64,000 nt of DNA from Planctomycetota bacterium (GCA_022711465.1 JAKLEZ010000014.1:1-64000); one strand, 5' to 3'; shown: positions 54,359-63,735, numbered from the stretch's first letter. Program-made: numbers and translations. The notes: generated by a model not told the origin, from the letters alone.

Positions 54359-55834
54359 GTGGCTCGAACGTGGGTCATCGTCATGACCATGGTGCTCGCA
54401 CCCGGGTGCACGCCGGCCTGCGGTGAATGGACAACCCTCCTCTACGGCGACCACGCCTTCGTCGCGAGTTCGGAGACACTCTTCGCATCTGAGTCCAGTG
54501 GGGTGGTCGCCAGCCGCACGAATCCCTGCGTCTACTGGACCCACAACGACGCCGGGGCGGCACAGCCCCTGGTTTGGGCATTCCGCCTCGCTCCCGAGGA
54601 TAAGGCCGCTCGCATCGCCAAACACCTCGGACGCGTCGAACTGACCGGAGCCAGCAATCACGATTGGGAAGACATCGCCAGCGGACCCGACGGAACCATC
54701 TACCTCTTCGACGGCGGTGACAACCCCCCCTGCGAACGAAGCGGAAAGCAGATCCATCGCTTCACCGAGCCGACCATCGACCCGGCCGGCTCGCCCATCA
54801 CCATGACCTGTCCCTTCGACTCCCTGCGCTTCGAGTATCCGAGCTCCTCTAACCCCTCACTCCCCGCCGAAACCGACACCGATCGCTACGACGCCGAATG
54901 CCTCATGGTGCATCCCACCACCGGAGACATCTACATCGTCACCAAGCGAACCACGGATAAACGCGACATCGCCCTGGTCTTCAAGCTGCCGGCCGCATCC
55001 ATCGCGTGGAATAGCTCCAAGAACCATGTGCTCCAGTACCTGGCCGACCTGACACCCAAGGTGTCCAGCATCTTCACCGCGATGGTCACCGGCGGCGACA
55101 TCCATGCCGACGGCGGGCGGCTCATCATCCGCACCTACGCCTTCGCCTACGAGTTTGTCCTGCCGCCCAACCAGCCCTTCGACGCCATCTTCCAGCAAAC
55201 ACCGGAAACCCTCAGCCTGCTCAGCGAGCTTGTCCCCGAGCCCCTCCAGGGCGAGGCCATCTGCTATGGCTACTGCGACGGCAGCCTGATTACCACTACC
55301 GAGGCATCCGGCCAGTCCGTCTTCCGAATCTTCGCCACAAGCTGGCTGATGGCCAACCTCCGAGCCGAGGCCATCACCAACACCACCGCTCGAATCTGCT
55401 GGGAAACCCCCCAGCCGTCCGATTCCTCGGTGGACTATGGCACCACGACCACCTACGGATCCACCCTGACCGATCCAAGCCCCCGCACAGACCATGCCCT
55501 GACTTTGACCGGGCTTGCCACCGACCAGACCTACTTCTACCGGGCAAGGTCCGATTCACTCACCTACCCAGCCGCCCCTCAGGCGAACGCCTACACCTTC
55601 CGCGCCCGCCTCCTCGTCCGGCCCGACTTCGATCACGACGGAGACGTCGACCTCGACGACTTCGCCCACCTCCAGCGATGCCTCGAGGGACCGGCCGTCA
55701 TTCCCCAGGACCCGGACTGCAACGACGCCCGGCTGGACGGAGACGACGACGTGGATGCCGCCGACCGCTTGCTCCTCCAAGACTGTCTCAGCGGCACAAA
55801 CATCCCACCCGAACCGAACTGCCTCGACAAATAG
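54359..55834 (+). CDS. exported propeller/FN3 protein with calcium-loop tail
   Basis: 491 residues from GTG 54359, which has ggag eight bases upstream and opens a hydrophobic signal (TWVIVMTMVLAPGCTPACG) with a possible lipobox APGC; earlier starts at 54350 or 54287 are possible. The body begins with SNHDWEDIASGPDGTIYLF and DRYDAECLMVHPTTGDIYI, which look like a propeller or esterase-like region. An FN3-like domain follows (NTTARICWETPQPSDS, GLATDQTYFYRARSD), and the tail has calcium loops DFDHDGDVD and RLDGDDDVD with Cys pairs. No catalytic motif is certain. Confidence 0.8.
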   Translation: MARTWVIVMTMVLAPGCTPACGEWTTLLYGDHAFVASSETLFASESSGVVASRTNPCVYWTHNDAGAAQPLVWAFRLAPEDKAARIAKHLGRVELTGASNHDWEDIASGPDGTIYLFDGGDNPPCERSGKQIHRFTEPTIDPAGSPITMTCPFDSLRFEYPSSSNPSLPAETDTDRYDAECLMVHPTTGDIYIVTKRTTDKRDIALVFKLPAASIAWNSSKNHVLQYLADLTPKVSSIFTAMVTGGDIHADGGRLIIRTYAFAYEFVLPPNQPFDAIFQQTPETLSLLSELVPEPLQGEAICYGYCDGSLITTTEASGQSVFRIFATSWLMANLRAEAITNTTARICWETPQPSDSSVDYGTTTTYGSTLTDPSPRTDHALTLTGLATDQTYFYRARSDSLTYPAAPQANAYTFRARLLVRPDFDHDGDVDLDDFAHLQRCLEGPAVIPQDPDCNDARLDGDDDVDAADRLLLQDCLSGTNIPPEPNCLDK

Positions 55835-55987
55835 TCATAACCTATTGTCAGAAAAGATAATATAGCTAACCACGACCACGGCGGCAGTTCGCGGCTAACG
55901 CCGATAGTTAACGGGTGTCAATATTCATGAGACGAGAAATATGCCGCGAGAGGAACCCACTGGGCCCGCCCAAAAAGGGGACCGACC

Positions 55988-56359
55988 ATGTCGGAACGTG
56001 TTCCAGTCGTCGTCGTTGTCTGTGCCGTGGCCGTAGCCTGCGTCCTCGTCAGCGGGAAAATGTGTCCGTCCCGGCCCGATGTCACCCTGGTCCCAACCGG
56101 ACTGCCCCTGCCGATACTCGAGCCGCCGAAATCACGGCCGGCATCCACCCCGACGCCCGGCCTCGCCGCTGACCCCGCTGGGTATGAAACCGGATCGGCC
56201 CTGGTCACCCCAAAAACGACCTCCCAACCGACCGTCTCCCATCCGCATCACCCCGCCGTCCCCTCAACAGCGACACCGAGCACCCAGCCGGCATCCCGAA
56301 TCGGCGCGGCCCTCTACGGGTGCGACAGAGCCGGACTTCCCATCGCCGACCCGATCTGA
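55988..56359 (+). CDS. small membrane-anchored protein, unknown
   Basis: 123 residues, ATG after aagggga. One N-terminal hydrophobic helix (VPVVVVVCAVAVACVLVSG) is followed by a low-complexity region rich in Pro, Thr, Ser and Ala (for example VSHPHHPAVPSTATPSTQPAS). It may be an anchored linker or a lipoprotein-like spacer. No family is recognised; the composition alone could be chance. Confidence 0.45.
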   Translation: MSERVPVVVVVCAVAVACVLVSGKMCPSRPDVTLVPTGLPLPILEPPKSRPASTPTPGLAADPAGYETGSALVTPKTTSQPTVSHPHHPAVPSTATPSTQPASRIGAALYGCDRAGLPIADPI

Positions 56360-56634
56360 CCGCCCTCGCGCGCAGCGGCCCACCCGGACGAGACCTGGCC
56401 CTCCTGCTTCCTCCACCAGCCCCTCATCGCGCGGTCCAGCCCGCCTCTCGAGCCCGCACCGAATGGCCGAACCCGTCAACGGCAGTCGCGCCGGCGGTTC
56501 GCCGCAGAGCATGGCCATTGACGCCCCTTGCATCATCCATCGGCCGCCATACCATGACTCTTGCCGTTCGGAGCCGTCTGGGTGCCAAGTGCACGCCAGG
56601 GAGCCGATCCCAACCGTGACGGCAGGGGACACTC

Positions 56635-57522
56635 ATGGCCATGGACCACTCACAATCGCGCCGCGCGTTCCTCCGCGCATCACTGGGCGCATGCGCCGCC
56701 TCGCTGCTCGATCATGAACTCCTGGCCGCCGACAGCAGGCCGGATGCCGCCAAGGAACTCGACTTCCCGCTGGTCGATCTCCACGTCCATCTAGATAACA
56801 GCACCATCGACCAGGTGCTCCCGCTCGCGCGCGGGCGGAAGGTGAAGTTCGGCATCGTCGAGCATGCCGGAACCAGGGAAAATATCTATCCAGTGGTAAT
56901 AAGCAACGACGACGAGTTGCGGGCGTACGTGAACAAGCTCAAGGGCAGGGACCTCTACAAAGGGGTTCAGACGGAATGGACCGACTGGGTTCAGTGCTTC
57001 TCCCGCAAAACCCTGGCCCTGCTCGACTACGTGCTCACCGACGCCATGACCTTCCCCGGCAAGGACGGCAAACGGGTCAAGCTGTGGGAGAAGCAAGCCG
57101 AGGAGCGCGTGGACATGAGCAACCACCAGGCCTTCATGGATCGCCTTGTCGATTGGAACGTCCAGATCATCAACCGGCAACCCATCGACATCCTGGCCAA
57201 TGTGTCCTGGCTGCCCGCACCCCTGGCCAACGACTATGACCGGCTCTGGACCGACGCCCGTGTCACCAAGGTCATCGACGCCGCCGTGAAGCGCCGGGTC
57301 GCGATCGAGATCAGTTCGAGCTTCAGACTACCCAAACTCCGATTCCTCAGGATCGCTAAGGAAGCGGGGGCGAAATTCACCTTCGGTTCGAACGGACGCT
57401 ACCCCCAGATGGGCCTCCTGGAATACAGCATCGCGACCGCCAAGGAACTGGGCCTCAAACGCACGGACATGTTCACGCCGGCGCCCGACGGACAGAAAGC
57501 CGTCCAGCGACGTGGTGACTGA
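56635..57522 (+). CDS. Tat-exported PHP/amidohydrolase-type protein
   Basis: 295 residues; ATG 56635 or 56641, with aggggac upstream. A twin-arginine signal (SRRAFLRASLGACAAS) precedes a PHP-type metal-binding barrel: DLHVHLDN with the H-x-H pair, FGIVEHAGTR with a His, then WLPAPLANDYDRLWTD and FTFGSNGRYPQMG. Such domains are metal-dependent phosphoesterases or hydrolases. The export signal suggests a folded metalloprotein outside the cytoplasm. Substrate unknown; no operon partner within 270 bp on either side. Confidence 0.8.
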   Translation: MAMDHSQSRRAFLRASLGACAASLLDHELLAADSRPDAAKELDFPLVDLHVHLDNSTIDQVLPLARGRKVKFGIVEHAGTRENIYPVVISNDDELRAYVNKLKGRDLYKGVQTEWTDWVQCFSRKTLALLDYVLTDAMTFPGKDGKRVKLWEKQAEERVDMSNHQAFMDRLVDWNVQIINRQPIDILANVSWLPAPLANDYDRLWTDARVTKVIDAAVKRRVAIEISSSFRLPKLRFLRIAKEAGAKFTFGSNGRYPQMGLLEYSIATAKELGLKRTDMFTPAPDGQKAVQRRGD

Positions 57523-57907
57523 CCGGGCCACCTCCAGCATCAGCCCGCCGACCACTGCGAGCTTCCTCCAGATGACGCACAAGCAGGTCGGGCACCGAGG
57601 AACGCTTGCCCGCGATGAACTCCTTTCACTCCGCGCCCCAGCCGTCATCGGTGCGACCACGATTATCTGCCCGCACCGGCTCCCCGAGACGTGTGACCGC
57701 CACCCATTTGTCAGTATTTGTCAACATCTCGGCTCCACCAAGTCCCAGATCGTGACACGGGGTCAATTACCCTCGCTAATGGACGAGAGCGACCGAGCCC
57801 AGCCAAGACGGGAATCCCCCGTCGCCGACGAATAAACCGCCCGGGCGGGCGTTACACCCTGGTTGGTGCGAGGCGCGCCGGATTGCCGAAGAAAACCATG
57901 GAAGAAA
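57523..57907. other. 385-bp region upstream of the sigma/T2SS operon
   Basis: Presumably holds the promoter of the sigma-factor operon. Near 57710 a partial direct repeat, atttgtcagt / atttgtcaac, is seen, followed at 57751 by cgtgacacgg. No ORF with a ribosome site is convincing. Confidence 0.45.
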
Positions 57908-58540
57908 ATGGCCCTCTCCCGCAACAATACACTGGATACGACGGCACCATGCGTTTCGGACGACCTTCGGAAGGTGCCGAATGACCAGGAGTTGCTGCGC
58001 ACCGCCAGCCAGGGCGACCAGGCAGCGTTCCGCGAGCTTCTCAGCCGTCATGCACGCTATCTGTACGGTATCGCCCATAGTCTCACGCGAAATCCGGCCG
58101 ATGCCGAAGACCTGGTGCAGGAAACATGGATCGGAGCCCTCCGGTCAACCTTTCGAGGCGAAGCGTCCGTACGCACCTGGCTGGTTCGCATCCTGGTGCG
58201 GCAAGCCGCGGCCATGCGACGTTCCAGGGAGCGATCCAAATGGCGACTGATCTTGCCGTGGTTCTCAGCCCGGGAACACGATGCCCAAACCGACGGGGAG
58301 AGAGCGATGGAACCGGCGGCGTCGCCCACCATGTCCAGCAGCGAGGCCCGAATGGACCTTTCGCAAATGCTGGAAACACTGTCGCCGGAGCACCGGGAAG
58401 TCATCGTGCTCCGCGAACTCGAGGGGATGAGCTACGAGCAGATCGCGGCCGAGCTTCGCGTGCCACGCGGCACAGTGGAATCGAGGCTGCATCGAGCCCG
58501 GGAGCGGCTGAGAGCACGATTCAAGGGCTATGGGTCGTAA
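57908..58540 (+). CDS. ECF RNA polymerase sigma factor
   Basis: 210 residues from ATG 57908. Region 2: AAFRELLSRHARYLYGIA, RNPADAEDLVQETWIGAL (the DAEDLVQE core contacts) and WLVRILVRQAAAMRRS. A linker with Ser/Ala/acidic residues follows. Region 4 is ETLSPEHREVIVLREL, GMSYEQIAAELRVPRGT, VESRLHRARERLRARF. It guides RNA polymerase to a small regulon and is usually held inactive by an anti-sigma factor; the next gene, 45 bp downstream, encodes one. Confidence 0.95.
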   Translation: MALSRNNTLDTTAPCVSDDLRKVPNDQELLRTASQGDQAAFRELLSRHARYLYGIAHSLTRNPADAEDLVQETWIGALRSTFRGEASVRTWLVRILVRQAAAMRRSRERSKWRLILPWFSAREHDAQTDGERAMEPAASPTMSSSEARMDLSQMLETLSPEHREVIVLRELEGMSYEQIAAELRVPRGTVESRLHRARERLRARFKGYGS

Positions 58541-58585
58541 GGGCAAGACGCGGCGGGTGCTTTGACCTATGAACAGGAGCAACCC

Positions 58586-59047
58586 ATGAGCTGCCACAAA
58601 GCCGTCCATATCCATGCCTACCACGACGGCGAAGCGTCGTCAGACGAGAAGCTGTCCGTGGAAGCCCATCTGCACGAGTGCTCGGAATGCCGCAACCTCC
58701 TCGCGGATCTCCAAGGACTATCCCGTATCCTCCGCGCGTGCTCCCTGGAGGATCCCCCCCCCGGCCTGGTCAACAGATTGCAGTGGGCGTCGCGCTCCGC
58801 TCAGGATCGTGAAGTCAGACGACTGGCTGGCTGGATGACCGCGGCCGCCGCCGCCGTCCTGGCGATCACCCTCGCCGGCTACCCGCACAGGCAAGTGGAA
58901 GCCGCCAGCCGAACCGGAACGTGGGAGTTGGCCGCCGTCATGCCCCCCATCCAGCCAAGCGACGACGCGGCAACCGAGACAGTCGAGGTCGCTCGCTGGA
59001 TGGTGGCCGACCTCTCTTCTCCCGGCTCGGGGGAGGAACCGCGATGA
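58586..59047 (+). CDS. zinc-finger anti-sigma factor
   Basis: 153 residues from ATG 58586 (aggag upstream). The N-terminus is a zf-HC2 anti-sigma domain: CHKAVHIHAYHDGEAS and HLHECSECRNLLADL, containing the H-x3-C-x2-C metal site. One membrane helix follows (TAAAAAVLAITLAGY), then a short periplasmic tail. It should bind the sigma factor encoded just upstream and release it on an envelope signal. Its stop overlaps the next start (ATGA). Confidence 0.93.
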   Translation: MSCHKAVHIHAYHDGEASSDEKLSVEAHLHECSECRNLLADLQGLSRILRACSLEDPPPGLVNRLQWASRSAQDREVRRLAGWMTAAAAAVLAITLAGYPHRQVEAASRTGTWELAAVMPPIQPSDDAATETVEVARWMVADLSSPGSGEEPR

Positions 59048-59634
59048 CCCGACTGACCGTTGTCATCGGTTTCCTGGTGGCGTTCATCGCCGGCCTGATG
59101 GTCGGCATGGAGCGGCGGCCCGGACCTTCCACTGCCCGGCCGGCGTCCACCCAGCCCTCGCGGCCGCCTCGGGGTTGGTGGGCGGCGGAACTCAATCTGA
59201 CCTCCGCCCAGCAGGAACAGATGCGCCAAATCTGGCTGGAGGCCGCCCGGTTCGGCGGCCGGGAGCAGGAGGAACGGCGAAGACAGTATCGCCAGGCCCG
59301 CGATAACGCCATTGTCGCCCTGATCCGCCCCGAAGACGCCACCCGGCACGAAGAGATCCTCAAGGACTACGCCGAGAAGACCGCCGCCCTGGATCGTGAG
59401 TGGCGTAACTCCTACGACCAGGCGGTCGAGCGAACCAAGAGCATTCTCACGCCCGAACAGCGCGAGCAATACGAGATGTTTCTCAAACGCCATCCGCCCG
59501 GTCCAGGTGGCCGGGGCGAGTGGGACCGGGGTCCCCGTGGCGATCGAGACAAGGGGGGGCGAGGACGGGAACACGGCCGACCACAGGACGATGACCGCGC
59601 GACGTCACGACCTGAATCCGGCCGTTCGGAGTAA
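59044..59634 (+). CDS. Spy/CpxP-like periplasmic protein
   Basis: 196 residues; ATG overlaps the previous stop. One N-terminal helix (LTVVIGFLVAFIAGLMVG) anchors or exports it. The rest is helical and charged: ELNLTSAQQEQMRQIWLEA and a later SILTPEQREQYEMFLKR, two LTxxQ-type motifs as in Spy/CpxP chaperone-like proteins. The last 50 residues are a disordered Gly/Arg/Asp-rich tail. Probably a periplasmic chaperone or sensor feeding the anti-sigma factor. Confidence 0.82.
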   Translation: MTRLTVVIGFLVAFIAGLMVGMERRPGPSTARPASTQPSRPPRGWWAAELNLTSAQQEQMRQIWLEAARFGGREQEERRRQYRQARDNAIVALIRPEDATRHEEILKDYAEKTAALDREWRNSYDQAVERTKSILTPEQREQYEMFLKRHPPGPGGRGEWDRGPRGDRDKGGRGREHGRPQDDDRATSRPESGRSE

Positions 59635-59678
59635 CAACAAAGACAACGTCGCGCTGAGCTCACGAAAGGAGCTTGTTC

Positions 59679-60224
59679 ATGGTACGTCGTATTTCACTAT
59701 TGGCCGTCGGAGTGGCCGCCCTGGCGATGCTCTCGTTCGCCATGGCCCAGGATCAGGGCGGACGGCGGGAAGACCGCGGAGGACAGGATCGGGGAAGAGG
59801 CAATTTCGACCCCGCCCAGTTCCGGGAACGCATGATGAACAACCTCAAGGAGCGAATGGGCTCCACCGATGACGAGTGGAAGGTCCTGGCCCCCAAGATT
59901 GAGAAGGTCATGTCCGCCCAGCGCGAGACACGCAGCGGCTTCGGCGGCTTCGGCGGCCCTGATCGCGGCGGCCGCGGCGGCGATCGCGGCGGGGCCGGCG
60001 CCTCGGATCAACAGCTCACCAAGGTCGCCCAGACCCAGCGCGACCTGCGCACGCTGCTGGAGAACAAGGATGCCTCCGCGGATGAGATCAGCAAGAAGCT
60101 GACCGCGTACCGGGAAGCGCGCGACAAAGCCCGAGCCGAGCTCCAGGCCGCACAGAAGGCCCTCAAGGACGTCGTCACCCAGCGGCAGGAAGCCATGCTG
60201 GTCATGTCAGGAATGCTCGAGTAA
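59679..60224 (+). CDS. small exported glycine/arginine-rich helical protein
   Basis: 181 residues from ATG 59679 (aaaggag upstream). A signal peptide (ISLLAVGVAALAMLSFAMA) is followed by a Gly/Arg/Asp-rich stretch (RREDRGGQDRGRG), a helix (ERMGSTDDEWKVLAPK), a second Gly-rich loop (GGFGGPDRGGRGG), and a long charged helix. No family assigned, but the layout resembles the Spy-like gene before it, and both lie in one operon with the T2SS genes. Confidence 0.72.
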   Translation: MVRRISLLAVGVAALAMLSFAMAQDQGGRREDRGGQDRGRGNFDPAQFRERMMNNLKERMGSTDDEWKVLAPKIEKVMSAQRETRSGFGGFGGPDRGGRGGDRGGAGASDQQLTKVAQTQRDLRTLLENKDASADEISKKLTAYREARDKARAELQAAQKALKDVVTQRQEAMLVMSGMLE

Positions 60225-60277
60225 CCTCAGCGGGCTTGTTGCGTTCTCTCCGGACAGCTGACAAAGGAGAATGATCG

Positions 60278-62020
60278 GTGTCCAAGCTCGTCGCCAGCAT
60301 GCAGGAAAAGGGGCTTCTCAACCCGGCGACCGCCGGGCGCGTTCAAGCCCTGGTCGCCGAGGGGACACCGATCGAGGAAGCGGTTCTCGCCGCGGACGGC
60401 GTCAGCGAGGAGGCCTTGCTCCACTTCCTCGCTGACGCCTTCGATATCCCCTATATCGATTCCGAACGGCTCGAACGCCAGCCGCCCCCCAAGGAGTTCC
60501 TCGCGGGCTTCCCCGCCAAACTCCTCCTCGGACACCGCATCCTGCCCATCGAGCAGCGCAACGGGGTCACCCTCGTCGCAACCAGCCGCCTCAGCGACAC
60601 CACCGCCCTCGACGAACTGCGCCTGGCCTGCGGGCACGATCTGGCCCTGGCCCTGGCACCCTCTGCCGAGATCGACCGCTGCCTGAAAAAGACCCTCGGC
60701 GTCGGGGCCGATACCCTCCAGAGCCTCACCGCCGATGCGGACAGCGTCCTGCAGGTCATCGATACCGAGGAAGACGAGGACCTGGATCTCGCCAACGCCG
60801 CCCTCGATTCGTCGATCATCAAGTTCGTCAACCAGATCCTCACCGAGGCCGTCGATGCCCGGGCCACCGACGTCCACATCGAACCCTTCGAGGAGCAACT
60901 TCGCATCCGCTACCGGATCGACGGCGTTCTCCAGGAATCTAACGTGCCCGAGTCCGTCCGTCGGTTCCACGCCGCCATCGTGTCGCGCATCAAGATCCTC
61001 AGCCACCTCGACATCGCCGAGAAACGCCTGCCCCAGGACGGCCGGATCAAGCTCAAAATCTCCGGACGCGAAATCGATGTGCGCGTGTCCATCATCCCGA
61101 TGATCCACGGCGAGGCGGTCGTACTCCGTATCCTGGACCGGGGCGACGCCATGCTGGGAACCGAACACCTGGGCATGGCCCTGCCCGACCGGAATCGCTT
61201 CGATCAGATCCTCGAGATGCCCCACGGCATCGTCCTGGTCACCGGCCCAACCGGCTCGGGCAAGACCACCACCCTGTACGCCGCACTCTCCAAGATCAAC
61301 GACATCGAGCGCAAAATCATCACCGTCGAAGACCCCGTCGAGTATCAGCTCCGGGGCGTGAACCAGATCCAGGTATCCATCAAGACCGGCCTGACCTTCG
61401 CCGCGGGCCTGCGAGCCATCCTCCGACACGACCCGGACGTCGTCCTCGTGGGCGAAATCCGCGACCTCGAAACCGCCGAGATCGCCGTGCAGGCGTCGCT
61501 GACCGGCCACCTGGTCTTCTCCACCCTGCACACCAACGACGCCCCGGGCGCCGCCACCCGCCTGGTCGACATGGGCCTCGAACCCTACCTGGTCGCTTCC
61601 TCGCTCGAGGTCGTGGTCGCTCAGCGCCTCGTCCGCGTGATCTGCGGGCAGTGCAAGCAGACCGTGTCACCCGAGGAAGCCGCCCAGGCCCGAATGCAAT
61701 TCGGCACCCTCGTCCCCGGTACGCTCTACAAGGGCGCCGGATGCCGCCGCTGCCAGGGAACAGGCTTCCGCGGCCGCCAGGGCATCTTCGAGATGATGGC
61801 CATCAGTGACGACATTCGTTCACTGATCCTGCAGCGCGCCCCTTCGCACGAACTCCGCAAGATCGCCACGCACCAGGGCATGCGCAGCCTCCGCGACGAC
61901 GGCTGGCGCATCGTCGCCGAAGGCCGAACCACCATCGATGAAGTCCTCCGCAACACCAAGGACGAAGAGGCAACGATGATGGGCTTCACCACCGGCGCCG
62001 AAAGCGGGAGGCATGGCTAA
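60278..62020 (+). CDS. gspE: type II secretion ATPase GspE
   Basis: 580 residues, GTG start with aaggaga upstream. The N-terminal GspE/PilB-type domain (LHFLADAFDIPYIDSE) is followed by the hexamer ATPase: Walker A TGPTGSGKTTTLYAAL near residue 325, Asp box IITVEDPVEYQLRGVNQIQ, Walker B VVLVGEIRDLETAEIAV and His box HLVFSTLHTNDAPGAATR. Near the end, CGQCKQTV and CRRCQGTGF form the tetracysteine zinc motif of GspE. It powers pseudopilus assembly from the cytoplasmic face. The stop and the gspF start share one base (TAATG). Confidence 0.97.
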   Translation: MSKLVASMQEKGLLNPATAGRVQALVAEGTPIEEAVLAADGVSEEALLHFLADAFDIPYIDSERLERQPPPKEFLAGFPAKLLLGHRILPIEQRNGVTLVATSRLSDTTALDELRLACGHDLALALAPSAEIDRCLKKTLGVGADTLQSLTADADSVLQVIDTEEDEDLDLANAALDSSIIKFVNQILTEAVDARATDVHIEPFEEQLRIRYRIDGVLQESNVPESVRRFHAAIVSRIKILSHLDIAEKRLPQDGRIKLKISGREIDVRVSIIPMIHGEAVVLRILDRGDAMLGTEHLGMALPDRNRFDQILEMPHGIVLVTGPTGSGKTTTLYAALSKINDIERKIITVEDPVEYQLRGVNQIQVSIKTGLTFAAGLRAILRHDPDVVLVGEIRDLETAEIAVQASLTGHLVFSTLHTNDAPGAATRLVDMGLEPYLVASSLEVVVAQRLVRVICGQCKQTVSPEEAAQARMQFGTLVPGTLYKGAGCRRCQGTGFRGRQGIFEMMAISDDIRSLILQRAPSHELRKIATHQGMRSLRDDGWRIVAEGRTTIDEVLRNTKDEEATMMGFTTGAESGRHG

Positions 62021-63240
62021 TGGCCGTCTTCGCCTACACCGCGCTGGACCGGAAGGGCCAGCGATTGTCAGGGAATCTCCCGGCCGACAGCCGAGCCGCC
62101 GCCCTCGACCAGCTCCTGGGCAAGGGGCTCTCTCCTGTCAGCATCGATGAACAGCGCTCCGAGGCGGCCGCCGCCCGAGCCGAGACTCGCTCCACTTCCA
62201 CCCGCGTGCCCCAGTCGGCGGTCGAATCCTTCACCCGCGAACTGGCCAACCTGCTCGCCGGCGGATTGCCGCTCTCGCGAGCCCTGCACCTGGTACGCCG
62301 TGAGACCGCACACCCCGCCGCCAAGAACGTCTGGTCGCGAATCCACGACGACGTGGTCAGCGGAGCCTCCTTGGCCGACGCCCTGACCCGATGGCCGGCC
62401 GCCTTCTCCTCCGTGTACATCGCCATGATCCGGGCCGGAGAGGCGGGCGGCTTCCTCCATGTCGTCCTCCAGCAGATCGCCGATTTCCGCACCCACGAGC
62501 AGGAACTCAAGGGCAAGGTCAAGGCCGCCATGGTCTATCCCTGCGTGCTCGGCACCCTGGCCACCGGCGTACTCATCTTCCTGATGACGTACTTCATCCC
62601 CACCTTCTCGGGCATCTTCGGCGAGTTCGGCGGAAAGCTGCCCGTGCTTACCCAGATCATCGTCGGAGCCAGCAGCTGGATCCTGAAGTACGGCCTCGTC
62701 GTGGCCGTCGGCGTGGTTCTGTTCATCGTGGCGATGAAACGCCTGGCCGCCAGCGAGGCGGGCCAGCGGTTCCTGGAACGCGTCAAGCTGGGAACACCAC
62801 TCATCGGCAAGGTCGCCGCCCGGTTCGCACTGGTGCGGTTCTGCCGCATGCTGGGCACACTGGCCGGCGCGGGCGTCCCCCTGGTCGCTTCACTGCGGGT
62901 CGCCAAGGAAGCCCTGGGCAACCGGACACTGTCCGACGCCATCGCCCAGGCGACCGAGGAAGTGCAGCGCGGGGCGCCCCTCAGCCGCAGCCTGGCCAAC
63001 ACCCCCCAACTGTTCCCGCCCTCGGTCATCGAGATGATCGCGGTCGCCGAGGAAACCGGGCGGATGGACAAGGAACTGGTCCGCATCTCGATCGCCTACG
63101 AAACCGACCTGGACCGCAACCTGCGCATGCTGGTGGCCCTGGCCGAACCGGCTCTGCTGTTCATCATGGCGTCGCTGATCGGCACGGTGGTGGTCGGCAT
63201 GCTGCTGCCGATCTTCAGCCTGCAGGATTTGATCCACTGA
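62020..63240 (+). CDS. gspF: type II secretion inner-membrane protein GspF
   Basis: 406 residues, start overlapping the gspE stop by one base. Two GspF domains of about 120 residues each: FTRELANLLAGGLPLSRAL to YPCVLGTLATGVLIF, and FCRMLGTLAGAGVPLVASL to LFIMASLIGTVVVGM. Three membrane helices are visible, the last one ending PIFSLQDLIH. It forms the polytopic core of the assembly platform in the inner membrane. Confidence 0.97.
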   Translation: MAVFAYTALDRKGQRLSGNLPADSRAAALDQLLGKGLSPVSIDEQRSEAAAARAETRSTSTRVPQSAVESFTRELANLLAGGLPLSRALHLVRRETAHPAAKNVWSRIHDDVVSGASLADALTRWPAAFSSVYIAMIRAGEAGGFLHVVLQQIADFRTHEQELKGKVKAAMVYPCVLGTLATGVLIFLMTYFIPTFSGIFGEFGGKLPVLTQIIVGASSWILKYGLVVAVGVVLFIVAMKRLAASEAGQRFLERVKLGTPLIGKVAARFALVRFCRMLGTLAGAGVPLVASLRVAKEALGNRTLSDAIAQATEEVQRGAPLSRSLANTPQLFPPSVIEMIAVAEETGRMDKELVRISIAYETDLDRNLRMLVALAEPALLFIMASLIGTVVVGMLLPIFSLQDLIH

Positions 63241-63253
63241 GACAGAGGGCATT

Positions 63254-63718
63254 ATGAGGGTACCGCACATGAGAACAATGTATCACATGAACGGACGAAG
63301 GCATTCGGCCGGCCGGCACACGGCCAGGGCGTTCACCCTGGTCGAACTGCTGCTCGTGCTGGTGATCCTCGCGGTCCTGGCCATGGTGGTCGTCCCGAAG
63401 TTCACCGGCCGATCAGAACAGGCCCGCGTCACCGCCGCCAGAACCGACATCGCCAACCTGGAAACGGCCCTGGACGCCTTCGAGGTGGACTGCGGCCGGT
63501 TCCCCACCTCGGAGGAAGGGCTCCGCGTACTGCTCGAGCCTCCCGCGGGCGTTCAGAACTGGCGCGGCCCGTACATCAAACGCCAAATGCCCACCGACCC
63601 GTGGGGCAACCCCTACGTCTACCGGTACCCCGGCGCCCACAACCAGGGCAGCTACGACCTCAGCTCGGCCGGGCCCGACGGACGCGAGGGCGGCGATAAC
63701 GATATCTCCAACTGGTAG
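63254..63718 (+). CDS. gspG: major pseudopilin GspG
   Basis: 154 residues, ATG 63254 (gaggg site). Leader, then prepilin motif AFTLVELLLVLVILAVLAMVV with Glu +5. The mature C-terminal part follows GspG closely: TSEEGLRVLLEPPAGVQNW, MPTDPWGNPYVYRYPG and LSSAGPDGREGGDNDI, including the calcium-site aspartates at the end. It builds the pseudopilus that pushes proteins out through the outer membrane. It ends in TAG. Confidence 0.96.
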   Translation: MRVPHMRTMYHMNGRRHSAGRHTARAFTLVELLLVLVILAVLAMVVVPKFTGRSEQARVTAARTDIANLETALDAFEVDCGRFPTSEEGLRVLLEPPAGVQNWRGPYIKRQMPTDPWGNPYVYRYPGAHNQGSYDLSSAGPDGREGGDNDISNW

Positions 63719-63735
63719 CAGCACTGGAATCGATC

